From contig CACDEI010000012.1 of the NCBI GenBank assembly GCA_902551695.1, positions 1 through 34,819 on the forward strand: a DNA stretch of 34,819 nucleotides. Direction: 5' to 3'. This DNA is from an uncultured Pseudomonadota bacterium (GTDB lineage Bacteria; Pseudomonadota; Gammaproteobacteria; Ga0077536). Both the position numbers and the translations under genes were made by a program. Shown here in pieces: positions 17,795 through 26,916 of the stretch. Numbering within the stretch: the first letter of the stretch is position 1; each line of letters starts with the position of its first letter. The notes beneath the pieces are model-generated. The model ran no database searches, was not told where the DNA came from, and was given only the letters and a program-made list of their open reading frames with translations.

Positions 17795-20080
17795 GTGATG
17801 CCTAGGATCAGCGAGTTAAAAGATATTAATTTCGATGGAATTGAAAATCCCTATATACCTCCAGAAAATCTAAAAATTTCAAAGAAGCTTTCCCTCCATA
17901 AAGAGTTTGACGCAAACGTTGATCCTGTAACACATGAAGTAATACGGCATAACCTATGGCAGATTAATGAGGAGCATGGGTCTACCATCCAGCGGCTTTC
18001 GGGTTCTCCAGTGGCAATGTATGCCTTAGATCTGAATCCTTCAATTCTAACGGAGGAGGCTGAATTTGTTTACTTTGGCCCATATATGCAATACATGTCT
18101 GGAGTTACTGATACCCAGATAAAATGGACAATGGAATATAGGAGCGAAAACCCCGGCATTAACGAAGGCGATATGTTTATCGCAAACGACCCTTGGGTAG
18201 GAGCCGCCCATCAACAGGATGTGATGCTACTGTGTCCTATTTTTTATGAGGGCAAGCTATTTTGCTGGATCGCAAATTGTTTGCATCAATATGATATAGG
18301 CGGCATAACTCCTGGAAGCTTTTGCCCGTCCGCCGAATCCGTTTTCGACGAAGGATTAATGCTTCCTCCTTTGAAGATAATCGAAAACTATGAGGTTCGA
18401 CGAGACATCGAAGCAGTTTACCTAAGATCTTCGAGAAAACCCAATTTAGTAGCATTAGATTTTCGGGCGCAAATTGCAGGAAATACAACGGCAAGAGATA
18501 GAATTAGAGAACTTTTAGACCGATATGGACCGAGTATTGTAAAAGGCGTCATGAGAAAGATAATTGACGACTCGGAGAAATCTTATCTAGCCAAAATGGA
18601 TTCTCTGCCAGACGGTGAGTGGGTGGATCGTACTTATATAGAGGCCTGCAGACCGGGTGACCGAAGAACTCATCGAGTTATTATTGGACTACGAAAGGAA
18701 GGAAGCCATCTCACTTTTTATAACGATGGATCGGCTCCTCAAGAGGGAGCAATGAATGCAACTTACTCTGGATGGAGAGGGTCAATCATGGTTGCGCTGA
18801 ATGAGCTGCTCTGCTGGGATCAGTATTTTGCGGTTGGTGGTGCTCTTCGACACGTTACTTTCGATCCAACTCCGGGGACGCTTAATTGTGCAAATTATCC
18901 CGCTTCTGTTTCAACAGCTCCTATACAATCGATGGAGATCTCTCTCTATCCAGCCTACAACGTGCTATCAAAAATGATCTATCCTAACCCCAACTTGAGA
19001 AAGGACATTATGTGTATCGGCGGAACAAGCCAATGGCCCGCGACACTTTTTCGTGGAATCGACCAGTGGGGAGAGCAATATGGATACCTTTTAATAGACC
19101 CGATTGGAGGAGCCATAGGTGCTTTTTCTTCGGCCGATGGGATTAACACTGGAGGACAGTCTAGAACGCCAATTTGCCAGCTTCCAAACGTTGAGCATAC
19201 GGAACAAAACTTTCCCATCTTATTTTTATATCGTAAGGAACTAACCGACTCGGGTGGTGCAGGAAAATTTCGAGGAGGATTATCTGCCGAATCTTGTTTC
19301 ATACCTAACAATACCGCGCTCATTACCCAGGATACGCTTTCCTCGGGCAATGCCATACCAACTTCCTCAGGTTTGATGGGAGGATACCCTTCCACCACTA
19401 ATGCTTACAAGTTCATGACCGATAGTGATGTAAAAAAGCATCTTACTGAAAGCAATATGCCTGATGATTTTAGCCAGCTAAGTGGTAAAAAAGTCGAGCT
19501 TCAACTTCGTCAAGAAAATTTCGAACAAAAACCAGATGATGTTTATGCAGTTCGTTGGAGCGGCGGCGGCGGTTTCGGAGATCCTCTCAAAAGAGATCCA
19601 AAAAAAGTGTTGGAGGATGTGGATAACTTTGCGGTTAGTCAATCAGCTGCATGCGATATTTACGGGGTTGTTCTCGATGAAACGGGACAGCTTAACACCG
19701 TTGAAACAGAATCATTGAGACAATCCCGAAGGGACAAAAGGATAGATAGAACCAGAAAAATCACACGCAAGGGTACTGTAGTTGTGGACATCTCTGAGTC
19801 CTTGCAAATCTGCTCAGATTCTGAGGGTTCTTTTTTCGCCTGTTCTAATTGCGGAATGGACATCGCCAGTACAGATAAGAACTACAAAGAACAATGCGTG
19901 CAAGAAAAAAGAACTTTCAATGAAGTGAACCCTTTGATCGGTCAACCAGAAATATTTATAGACGATTCTGTCGAATATAGATCTTTTTGTTGTCCTGGTT
20001 GCGGCGCGCTCTTCGATAACGAAATCGCCTTATCGTCAGAACCTATACTCTGGGATATAAAACCTGCCCTCGTAAAATAG
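17795..20080 (+). CDS. hydantoinase B/oxoprolinase-family protein (HyuB-like) with C-terminal double-CxxC extension
   Basis: 'DPVTHEVIRHNLWQINEEHG', 'NDPWVGAAHQQDV', 'GGAGKFRGG', 'WSGGGGFGDPLKRDPKKVLEDV'. About 100 residues follow the usual HyuB end, with 'FACSNCGMDI' and 'FCCPGCGALFDNEIAL'. Confidence 0.93.
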   Translation: MMPRISELKDINFDGIENPYIPPENLKISKKLSLHKEFDANVDPVTHEVIRHNLWQINEEHGSTIQRLSGSPVAMYALDLNPSILTEEAEFVYFGPYMQYMSGVTDTQIKWTMEYRSENPGINEGDMFIANDPWVGAAHQQDVMLLCPIFYEGKLFCWIANCLHQYDIGGITPGSFCPSAESVFDEGLMLPPLKIIENYEVRRDIEAVYLRSSRKPNLVALDFRAQIAGNTTARDRIRELLDRYGPSIVKGVMRKIIDDSEKSYLAKMDSLPDGEWVDRTYIEACRPGDRRTHRVIIGLRKEGSHLTFYNDGSAPQEGAMNATYSGWRGSIMVALNELLCWDQYFAVGGALRHVTFDPTPGTLNCANYPASVSTAPIQSMEISLYPAYNVLSKMIYPNPNLRKDIMCIGGTSQWPATLFRGIDQWGEQYGYLLIDPIGGAIGAFSSADGINTGGQSRTPICQLPNVEHTEQNFPILFLYRKELTDSGGAGKFRGGLSAESCFIPNNTALITQDTLSSGNAIPTSSGLMGGYPSTTNAYKFMTDSDVKKHLTESNMPDDFSQLSGKKVELQLRQENFEQKPDDVYAVRWSGGGGFGDPLKRDPKKVLEDVDNFAVSQSAACDIYGVVLDETGQLNTVETESLRQSRRDKRIDRTRKITRKGTVVVDISESLQICSDSEGSFFACSNCGMDIASTDKNYKEQCVQEKRTFNEVNPLIGQPEIFIDDSVEYRSFCCPGCGALFDNEIALSSEPILWDIKPALVK

Positions 20081-20085
20081 AGTAG

Positions 20086-20538
20086 TTAGCTTTTCTTTTT
20101 GTAGTTATCGTGACAACCTTTGCATTGTTGGGCAGTCTTACCAAACTGTTTCTTCACCTCGGATTCTCCCCCAGTTTTAGCCACGTCGACTAGTTTCTCA
20201 GTTTCTTCCAACAGCTGTGACATCCTTTTTTCGAAGTCTCTTAAATTTTCCCAAGTCTTCTGCTTAGTGTAAGACTCAACATCTTTTGTTTCTGGCTGAA
20301 ACCCTTCTAAGACCATTGGTGTTAAGGCTGCCGTACGTTCCGCGAAAAAAATGAATTTATCTCTGTCGAAGGGAACATCACCTTTGACCATTGAGCCCAT
20401 GGCACCAACATTCCAACCCATACCAAATAAAATACCTTGTCGATACTTCACAATGTCTTCTGGGGAAACTGCCATTGCCAATTGATAAAACTGAAAGGGC
20501 CCGAAAAAAGAAAAAAATAAAATCCATTTTTTAACCAT
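20086..20538 (-). CDS. cytochrome c' (class II, C-terminal heme)
   Basis: Signal-peptide-like N-terminus; C-terminal 'FGKTAQQCKGCHDNYKKKS' CxxCH; AGGAG SD upstream on minus strand. Confidence 0.92.
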   Translation of the reverse strand: MVKKWILFFSFFGPFQFYQLAMAVSPEDIVKYRQGILFGMGWNVGAMGSMVKGDVPFDRDKFIFFAERTAALTPMVLEGFQPETKDVESYTKQKTWENLRDFEKRMSQLLEETEKLVDVAKTGGESEVKKQFGKTAQQCKGCHDNYKKKS

Positions 20539-20553
20539 AATTAGCTCCTTTAA

Positions 20554-21216
20554 TTAATAGTTAACCAGAGTCCAGACTATAACAACCGAGATGGTTAAGG
20601 CAATCAGCAACCGACTATGGGAAGCAAAAATAATTCGCTCACTTCCTGTACCTTTCTCTTTTTTCCCGTTGATCATAGAGATAATCAATCTTTCACCCAA
20701 AACCCACTCATGCCAGAAAATCGCAAAAACGTGAATGAAAGACAGCACTAGTAGAATGTCGAAGGTTATATGATGCCAATTGGTAAGCATTCCCGCCGTA
20801 TCCGCTTGAATGAAACTTCGTAGCGGACCCGCGTTAAATATTTGGTCGTCAGAAAATAAGCCAGTAATAGTTTGGCAGAAAATAGTGATGAGTAAGGTTA
20901 TCACCATATAACCGCCAGCAGGATTATGACCAGCAGATGGTGGAGCAGTTCCTCGGACTATCTCGAGCAAAAACTTAGCCACAGTTCTAGGTGTTTTAAC
21001 AAAAGACTTAAACAGAGCGGTAGTGCTCCCCCAAACCCCCCAAAGAACCCTGAATATGACCAAACACAAGATGCAGTACCCTGATAGGAAATGATACTCC
21101 AAATAAATCCCACCTTGAATGCCTGTCCAAACGGAAAATGCCATAAGCAATACCAGCAAAAAATGGAATGACCGAATAGCGATATCCCAGATAAGTACTG
21201 TTTCTTTTCCCTCCAT
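20554..21216 (-). CDS. cytochrome b561-type membrane protein
   Basis: 'MEGKETVLIWDIAIRSFHFLLVLLMAFSVWTG', 'HFLSGYCILCLVIFRVLWGVWGS', 'NWHHITFDILLVLSFIHVFAIFWHEWVLGERL'. ATG with AGGA upstream preferred over the 21249 start. Confidence 0.88.
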   Translation of the reverse strand: MEGKETVLIWDIAIRSFHFLLVLLMAFSVWTGIQGGIYLEYHFLSGYCILCLVIFRVLWGVWGSTTALFKSFVKTPRTVAKFLLEIVRGTAPPSAGHNPAGGYMVITLLITIFCQTITGLFSDDQIFNAGPLRSFIQADTAGMLTNWHHITFDILLVLSFIHVFAIFWHEWVLGERLIISMINGKKEKGTGSERIIFASHSRLLIALTISVVIVWTLVNY

Positions 21217-21323
21217 ATATCCTCGTTTTCGCGTTTTTTGGGTTTGCAATACAACTAAAATTAACTATACCGCTCATCCAAAGAGGTGTACATTGTTCTC
21301 ATACTTAAGGGGAGTAAAATAGC

Positions 21324-22829
21324 ATGAAAATTCACAGGCCTTCACTATCTGAAGTCGAACGAATTGCTCAAAATTTTGGCCTAGACTTCGATGATAACGA
21401 TATTCAATCTTTTCGTGACCTTATGGCTGGCACTCTAGGATCTTACGATAGACTCAGTGAATTGCAGACTGATCAGGACCAAATTGGTCGAAAACCTAAT
21501 TACTATCGACCCTCGGATCAAGAAAACAGTTTGAATGCCTGGTATCAGAAATGCGAGATACGAGAGAAAAAAAATGGCAAATTAAAGGATAAGACTATTG
21601 TCGTAAAGGACAACATCTGTGTTGCTGGCGTCCCCATGATGAATGGCTCTTCTGTACTCGAGGGATATATTCCCGATGTCGACGCATCGGTCATTAATCG
21701 AGTCTTGGATGCTGGAGCCACTATTGTTGGAAAATCGGTCTGTGAAAATTTATGTTTTTCTGGGGGTAGCCATACTAATGATACAGGACCGGTAAAAAAC
21801 CCGCACGATCACTCTCGATCCAGTGGGGGTTCCTCAAGCGGGAGTGCAGCTCTTGTTTCCGCCGGTGAAGTGGACATGGCCCTAGGAGGAGACCAAGGCG
21901 GTTCTATCCGTATGCCCGCTAGCTGGTGTGGCGTGGTAGGACATAAACCCACCTTTGGCCTAGTACCATACACCGGAGCCTTTCCCATAGAGATCACCTT
22001 GGATCATCTTGGCCCCATTACCAAAAATGTTGCTGATTGCGCGTTATTGTTAGAAGTTATATCGGGACCGGATGGATCTGATCCTCGACAACAACCTCAA
22101 ACCAAAAAAACATCATACCTTTCAACCCTAAACGAACCCTGTGAAGGAATGAAAATAGGAGTCGTAAAAGAAGGATTCGGCTGGGAAGGACTATCAGAGG
22201 AAGGTGTAGATGAGACGGTCCTACAAGCGAGCAGTAAATTCTCGAAATTAGGTGTCCAGATTGAGAACATCTCCATTCCTATGCATCGAGATGGGATTCA
22301 TATCTGGAATGCGATCGCTATCGAAGGTGCGACCTCCCTCATGATCAAGGGCAATGGCATGGGTACAAATTGGAAAGGAAAATATAATACTGGATTGCTA
22401 GATGCTTTTTCTAAAGGCAGACTGACAAGACCAAACGATCTGTCAGAAACTACCAAACTGGTAATGTTAACCGGTCAGTATATGACAGATCATTATCAAG
22501 GTAGGTTCTACTCCATAGCACAGAATTTATCAAGAATAATGACCAAGGCTTATAATGACCAGTTACAAAATTACGATGCTTTATTGATGCCTACTATGCC
22601 TATAGTCGCAACTAAAATTCCAAATCCAAACTGCTCCAGAGAAGAATACATTATGCGGGCTCTTGAAATGATTAATAATACTTGTCCATTTGATGTAACC
22701 GGACATCCAGCAATTACTATACCTTGTGGTCTATCTGATGGCATGCCCGTTGGAATGATGCTTATCGGAAAAAATCACGACGATAAAACTATCTTGAGGC
22801 TAGCTAATGCTTTTGAGAAAATAGCCTAG
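21324..22829 (+). CDS. amidase (amidase-signature family)
   Basis: 'KDKTIVVKDNICVAGVPMMNGS', 'RSSGGSSSGSAALVSAGEVDMALGGDQGGSIRMPASWCGVVGHKPTFGLVP' Ser-cisSer-Lys signature. Confidence 0.95.
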   Translation: MKIHRPSLSEVERIAQNFGLDFDDNDIQSFRDLMAGTLGSYDRLSELQTDQDQIGRKPNYYRPSDQENSLNAWYQKCEIREKKNGKLKDKTIVVKDNICVAGVPMMNGSSVLEGYIPDVDASVINRVLDAGATIVGKSVCENLCFSGGSHTNDTGPVKNPHDHSRSSGGSSSGSAALVSAGEVDMALGGDQGGSIRMPASWCGVVGHKPTFGLVPYTGAFPIEITLDHLGPITKNVADCALLLEVISGPDGSDPRQQPQTKKTSYLSTLNEPCEGMKIGVVKEGFGWEGLSEEGVDETVLQASSKFSKLGVQIENISIPMHRDGIHIWNAIAIEGATSLMIKGNGMGTNWKGKYNTGLLDAFSKGRLTRPNDLSETTKLVMLTGQYMTDHYQGRFYSIAQNLSRIMTKAYNDQLQNYDALLMPTMPIVATKIPNPNCSREEYIMRALEMINNTCPFDVTGHPAITIPCGLSDGMPVGMMLIGKNHDDKTILRLANAFEKIA

Positions 22830-22863
22830 TTCTGTCTATCTCAACTATCGGAATCCACCAAAT

Positions 22864-23871
22864 ATGCTATCTTCTATAGAGGAATTTACTTCCAAGAGCC
22901 AAAGTGATATGCATCACAAAAGACCCTCAAACCAAAATTTAAGCGAGTCAGAAAAACCTACCGCAGAAATAAAAAGCATTTCCTACATAGAGGACTTCTG
23001 GCCTTATTTGTGTGACGTTATCTATGAAGATCCTGAACAGTTAGGCTTAACAGTTAAGCTAAATATTAACTCTGAAGAAAGATTACTAAAGGCTGAAGAT
23101 CTGAAAACAGCCTTTATTCAGGACAAGAACGGGATTGGCGAGGAATCTTCCAATCTAAAACTTGGTTCCATACTATCCTCTATCGCCTTGATGGAAAAAA
23201 GTATCGCCCTAGCCAGCGAAAAGTGGGCTCATTCCATGAAGTTAAATCCCAGATCCACGTTACCCTTCACTTTAAGACATAAGGAGTTCGTCTCACTTCG
23301 GATGCTCTTTCCAGAAAAGCATAAAGCGGATAAAGCTCCCAGTTCTGAAGCCCCGACTTTGGTAACTGGCGGAACAATGACAGCAATATATCTTTGTTGG
23401 AACCTCCTCATGCGATCTGATTCAGCATATTCGGAGACTTTTAATGAACAACCCTCTCGTCAAATCATTGAAAATATATGGAGAGATACCAGAGAACTCA
23501 TCTTTAGATTGGGTAGCGGCAGCCTCACTTCCTTCATTTCGTTAGCCAGTGCCTGCTCTTCGGATTCTACCTCTATGATCTGGGACGGAATGAGTGATAT
23601 AGAATTAATTAGTAGGGATAATCGGTACACTTGGTGTGCTAACGATCAACTCGTAAAAAGATACTCACAAATTTTCGACAATATCATCCAATTCCAAAAC
23701 GGCGAATATAGTGGCTGCGCGGCTCTATTCTCTCGCGCAAAGGCCTTGCCGTTATCTGAAAAATGGTCGGACAATGTCGAGATTACAAAAGAGCAAAATG
23801 TGTTCTCTGAATTAATAAGATGGATAACAGCTGTTGCCAGAAAACAATACTTTTCCTGTTTCGACTATTAA
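22864..23871 (+). CDS. uncharacterised protein, family not recognised (335 aa)
   Basis: Long ORF between amidase and MFS genes (34-bp and 4-bp gaps, same strand). No motif I can assign. Confidence 0.8.
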   Translation: MLSSIEEFTSKSQSDMHHKRPSNQNLSESEKPTAEIKSISYIEDFWPYLCDVIYEDPEQLGLTVKLNINSEERLLKAEDLKTAFIQDKNGIGEESSNLKLGSILSSIALMEKSIALASEKWAHSMKLNPRSTLPFTLRHKEFVSLRMLFPEKHKADKAPSSEAPTLVTGGTMTAIYLCWNLLMRSDSAYSETFNEQPSRQIIENIWRDTRELIFRLGSGSLTSFISLASACSSDSTSMIWDGMSDIELISRDNRYTWCANDQLVKRYSQIFDNIIQFQNGEYSGCAALFSRAKALPLSEKWSDNVEITKEQNVFSELIRWITAVARKQYFSCFDY

Positions 23872-23875
23872 AAAT

Positions 23876-25033
23876 ATGAGCATCAGCAAAGATGATAAAA
23901 TTATATTATCATCTTTTATAGTAGCATTCTGCGCGTTCACGAGCATCTATATCACCCAACCGTTGTTGCCAATAATAGAACGAGATTTAGGCGTCTCTTC
24001 CTTTCAGTCCTCTTTAACTGTCTCCTTAGTATTAGCCGGCATTACCTTAGGATGCATCCCCTCTGGCATTCTAGATGAAAGGAAAAACTTGACTGGCGCA
24101 TGTCTTACGGCCGCCATTCTTTTGATCGTATTACACCTCGCTTGCGCTAACACATCTAATATTAGTGTCTTAAATAGTTTGAGGCTCTGTCAGGGTTTTT
24201 TCATACCTTTTTTAACTTCTGCGGTCGCCTCCTCTTTATCCCGATCAGTCTCAAGGACCAATATTTCACGAGGAATTGCTTGGTATGTCACCGCGACAAT
24301 TCTTGGTGGTATGAGTGGGCGATTACTCGGGGGACTAACGACTATTTTTTATCATTGGAAGTTTTCTTTTATTTTGTCTGCATTTCTTGTTTTTTTATCA
24401 TGTTTTTTTATTCCCAAACTGTCCCCTTTACCACAAAATTTCACAAAGGTTCTAAAACAAACTTCTTATTCAACAGTAATTAGAAATAAAAATATATGGC
24501 CTTCCTATTTTTGTGCATTTTTAGGACAAGGAATTTTCTCAGCGGTTTTCAATACGATTCCTTTCAGACTAGATTCTTATCCATTCAACCTTTCAGCTGA
24601 TTTAATTAGTTTGCTCTATATGGTTTATATTGTTGGACTGTTTACTGGCCCATTTACTAGCAAGGTGACAACAAAAGCTGGATACCAAAAGACTTTGTTT
24701 TTAGGCGCCATTATATTAGCAGTTGGCCTTTTAATACTTTTAGGGAGAGAGCTTTACCTAGCAATAATAGGATTGAGCTGTGTCTGTGTTGGTTTTTTCA
24801 TAGTTCATATAAATGCCGCCGCAAGACTAAACGGTATTGTCAAAACCGGGTTAGGGGAAGCAAACTCTCTATACATGATCTGGTATTATTTAGGTGCTTT
24901 CACCGGATCGCTTTTGGCAATATTGGTCTTTGAAAACAAAGGTTGGAATACTCTAATATGTTTAACCCTAGCTCTCCTGTGCGTCTTAACTGTAAGTGCC
25001 AGGGAAAATTTCTCCACTACCTATCAACGCTAG
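23876..25033 (+). CDS. MFS transporter
   Basis: Multiple TM helices; 'SIYITQPLLPIIERDLGVSSFQSSLTVSLVLAGITLGCIPSGILDERK' typical MFS N-terminus. ATG 23876 preferred over the track start at 23834. Confidence 0.88.
   Translation: MSISKDDKIILSSFIVAFCAFTSIYITQPLLPIIERDLGVSSFQSSLTVSLVLAGITLGCIPSGILDERKNLTGACLTAAILLIVLHLACANTSNISVLNSLRLCQGFFIPFLTSAVASSLSRSVSRTNISRGIAWYVTATILGGMSGRLLGGLTTIFYHWKFSFILSAFLVFLSCFFIPKLSPLPQNFTKVLKQTSYSTVIRNKNIWPSYFCAFLGQGIFSAVFNTIPFRLDSYPFNLSADLISLLYMVYIVGLFTGPFTSKVTTKAGYQKTLFLGAIILAVGLLILLGRELYLAIIGLSCVCVGFFIVHINAAARLNGIVKTGLGEANSLYMIWYYLGAFTGSLLAILVFENKGWNTLICLTLALLCVLTVSARENFSTTYQR
23888..23916. repeat. perfect 11-bp inverted repeat inside the first codons of the MFS gene
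   Basis: AAAGATGATAA (23888-23898) - AATTATA - TTATCATCTTT (23906-23916), about 10 nt after the ATG. Confidence 0.75.
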
Positions 25034-25898
25034 ATGCAGTGTTGACCAAAATTATCCCCAAAAGAACGAGTATTCCTCCCACTACGATGAACTCGTTAAG
25101 ATTCTCTCCTAGAATGATCGCGGCACTAAGAATACCAAAAATTGGCACTAAATTAAGATAAATGGAAGTTGATAAAGCTCCGATTTTTTCGAGGGCTTGT
25201 TGGTGCCAAATGAAAGTGATAGCAGAACTTACAACCCCCAAAAAGATTAAAAACAGTAGTGATTGAGCATCAGTGAAAATGTGAATGCTTTCCTCTATAG
25301 AGGCAAGGGGGAAAGGTGCCACCAACATTAGGCCCACCCCCGATGCGTAAGTAGTAACGGTAAGCGGACTGTATGTTTTCAAAGCTTTCCTGCTTACGAC
25401 GGTGTAAACGGCCCAAGAAAAAGCCGAACCAAAAATCAAAACAGCGCCCCAGCCCAACTCTTCCCTAGGCAAAGTGACTATTTGCCCATCAGTTACAACA
25501 ATAAGAATACCAATTACGCTGAAAAACATACCTACAATACTTTTTTTATGCGGGATTTTTTTATTAATAATAGAATCGATGATAGCTACTTGAACCACAA
25601 TAAAAGCAAAAATCAAAGAGGCCATACTCGCGCTGATATACTCTAGACCCTCATACATCAAAACGTTATGCAAAAATATTCCAGTTAAACCCAATAATAA
25701 AAAAGTGCCGAGAAATTCCCTTCCCACTAATTGCCCCTTCCGTCTTAGCAGCAGAATCGCAAAAAGCCACACACAGGCAAAGAAGAAACGTCCAAACGTG
25801 ATAATAAAAGGCGCTTCTAGGGTTGACAAAATTTTTCCTAAAGTAGGGGTTAGGCCCCAAACAAACGTCGCGACCAATAACTTAAAATGTATTGACAT
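25017..25898 (-). CDS. EamA/DMT-family transporter
   Basis: About ten TM helices; 'FVWGLTPTLGKILSTLEAPFIITFGRFFFACVWL', 'NVLMYEGLEYISASMASLIFAFIVV', 'LGVVSSAITFIWHQQALEKIGALSTSIYLNLVPIFGILSAAIILGE'. MSIH start preferred (track 25910). Confidence 0.93.
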   Translation of the reverse strand: MSIHFKLLVATFVWGLTPTLGKILSTLEAPFIITFGRFFFACVWLFAILLLRRKGQLVGREFLGTFLLLGLTGIFLHNVLMYEGLEYISASMASLIFAFIVVQVAIIDSIINKKIPHKKSIVGMFFSVIGILIVVTDGQIVTLPREELGWGAVLIFGSAFSWAVYTVVSRKALKTYSPLTVTTYASGVGLMLVAPFPLASIEESIHIFTDAQSLLFLIFLGVVSSAITFIWHQQALEKIGALSTSIYLNLVPIFGILSAAIILGENLNEFIVVGGILVLLGIILVNTASSVDR

Positions 25899-26034
25899 AC
25901 CTCTCCCCAAAAGTAGTCCTAGCTAACTAAACATCGTTTTTTTCGTATATTTCTCAATTTATCAATTCATAATCGATAACCATATGCTACTCTAAGCCTT
26001 ATTAATATAAGTAAGTTAACATTTTTCCAAGCAT

Positions 26035-26916
26035 ATGAAGGATAAAAAATCTCTATCTTTTGGCGCCTGCGTTATGCCGACAGACCTGATGATTCCTCCC
26101 ACGGACATAGCCATTATGGCTGAAAAATTTGGGCTTGATTCTCTTTTTTTTGCTGAGAATAGCCATGTGCCAATTGTACATAGTAAAAACAAGTATCACT
26201 CTGATGACATAGTTCAACCCTTCGCCCGGATGTACGATTCAATCACCGCACTCAGCGCTTGCGCGGCGGTAACACAAAAGTTGCTCCTAGGCACAGGCGT
26301 ATGTTTACTAACCGAAAGAGATCCTATTATCACCGCCAAATCGATAGCTAGCTTGGATCATTTATCTAAAGGCCGAGTAATCTTCGGTATAGCGGGAGGA
26401 TGGATTAGAGAAGCAATGGAAAATCATGGGGCTGATTTTAAGAAAAGATGGAGTATAGTTAGGGAAAACGCGCTATTCATTCGTTCTCTGTGGAAAGAAG
26501 AAACCGTCGCATTCAACGGAGAATTTTCTCGGCTGAAGGGTACCATCCAGCAATTTCCGAAACCTTATACTAGAGGCGGTCCTCCAATTTATATTGGCTC
26601 GAACCATAAAAAGGTTGCGAGTAGAGTAGCGGATTACGCCGACGGATGGATGCCTATATACGATCGTTACGAAGGAGAAAACGATCCGATCTCAGATCTG
26701 AAACAGAGTTGCAGAGAAATCGGCAGAGACTATAGAGAGATGACCGTTCTACTTTTCGGCGCACCATACGATCACAGGCTTTTAGACACTTTAGCCTCTG
26801 AGGGCTATCATGGTTTTATCTTCCTTGTCCCTCAAGAAAGAGCTAATAACATTAGCGACGTGTTCGAGGAGATAGCAAGTCTGAAAGAGCAGGTAATCAG
26901 AAATTCTGCGAGTTAG
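26035..26916 (+). CDS. LLM class flavin-dependent oxidoreductase (luciferase-like; F420-type annotation possible)
   Basis: 'TDIAIMAEKFGLDSLFFAENSHVP', 'TGVCLLTERDPIITAKSIASLDHLSKGRVIFGIAGGWIREAMENHG', 'PPIYIGSNHKKVASRVADYADGWMP'. Confidence 0.92.
   Translation: MKDKKSLSFGACVMPTDLMIPPTDIAIMAEKFGLDSLFFAENSHVPIVHSKNKYHSDDIVQPFARMYDSITALSACAAVTQKLLLGTGVCLLTERDPIITAKSIASLDHLSKGRVIFGIAGGWIREAMENHGADFKKRWSIVRENALFIRSLWKEETVAFNGEFSRLKGTIQQFPKPYTRGGPPIYIGSNHKKVASRVADYADGWMPIYDRYEGENDPISDLKQSCREIGRDYREMTVLLFGAPYDHRLLDTLASEGYHGFIFLVPQERANNISDVFEEIASLKEQVIRNSAS

Noticed and set aside
18979-19398. 139-aa minus-strand ORF
   Set aside because: Antisense to the well-supported HyuB-like gene; composition reflects the opposite strand.
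20958-21277. Alternative-frame minus-strand ORFs (98 and 89 aa)
   Set aside because: Alternate frames of the b561 gene; the b561 frame has the His-containing TM helices and a good RBS.
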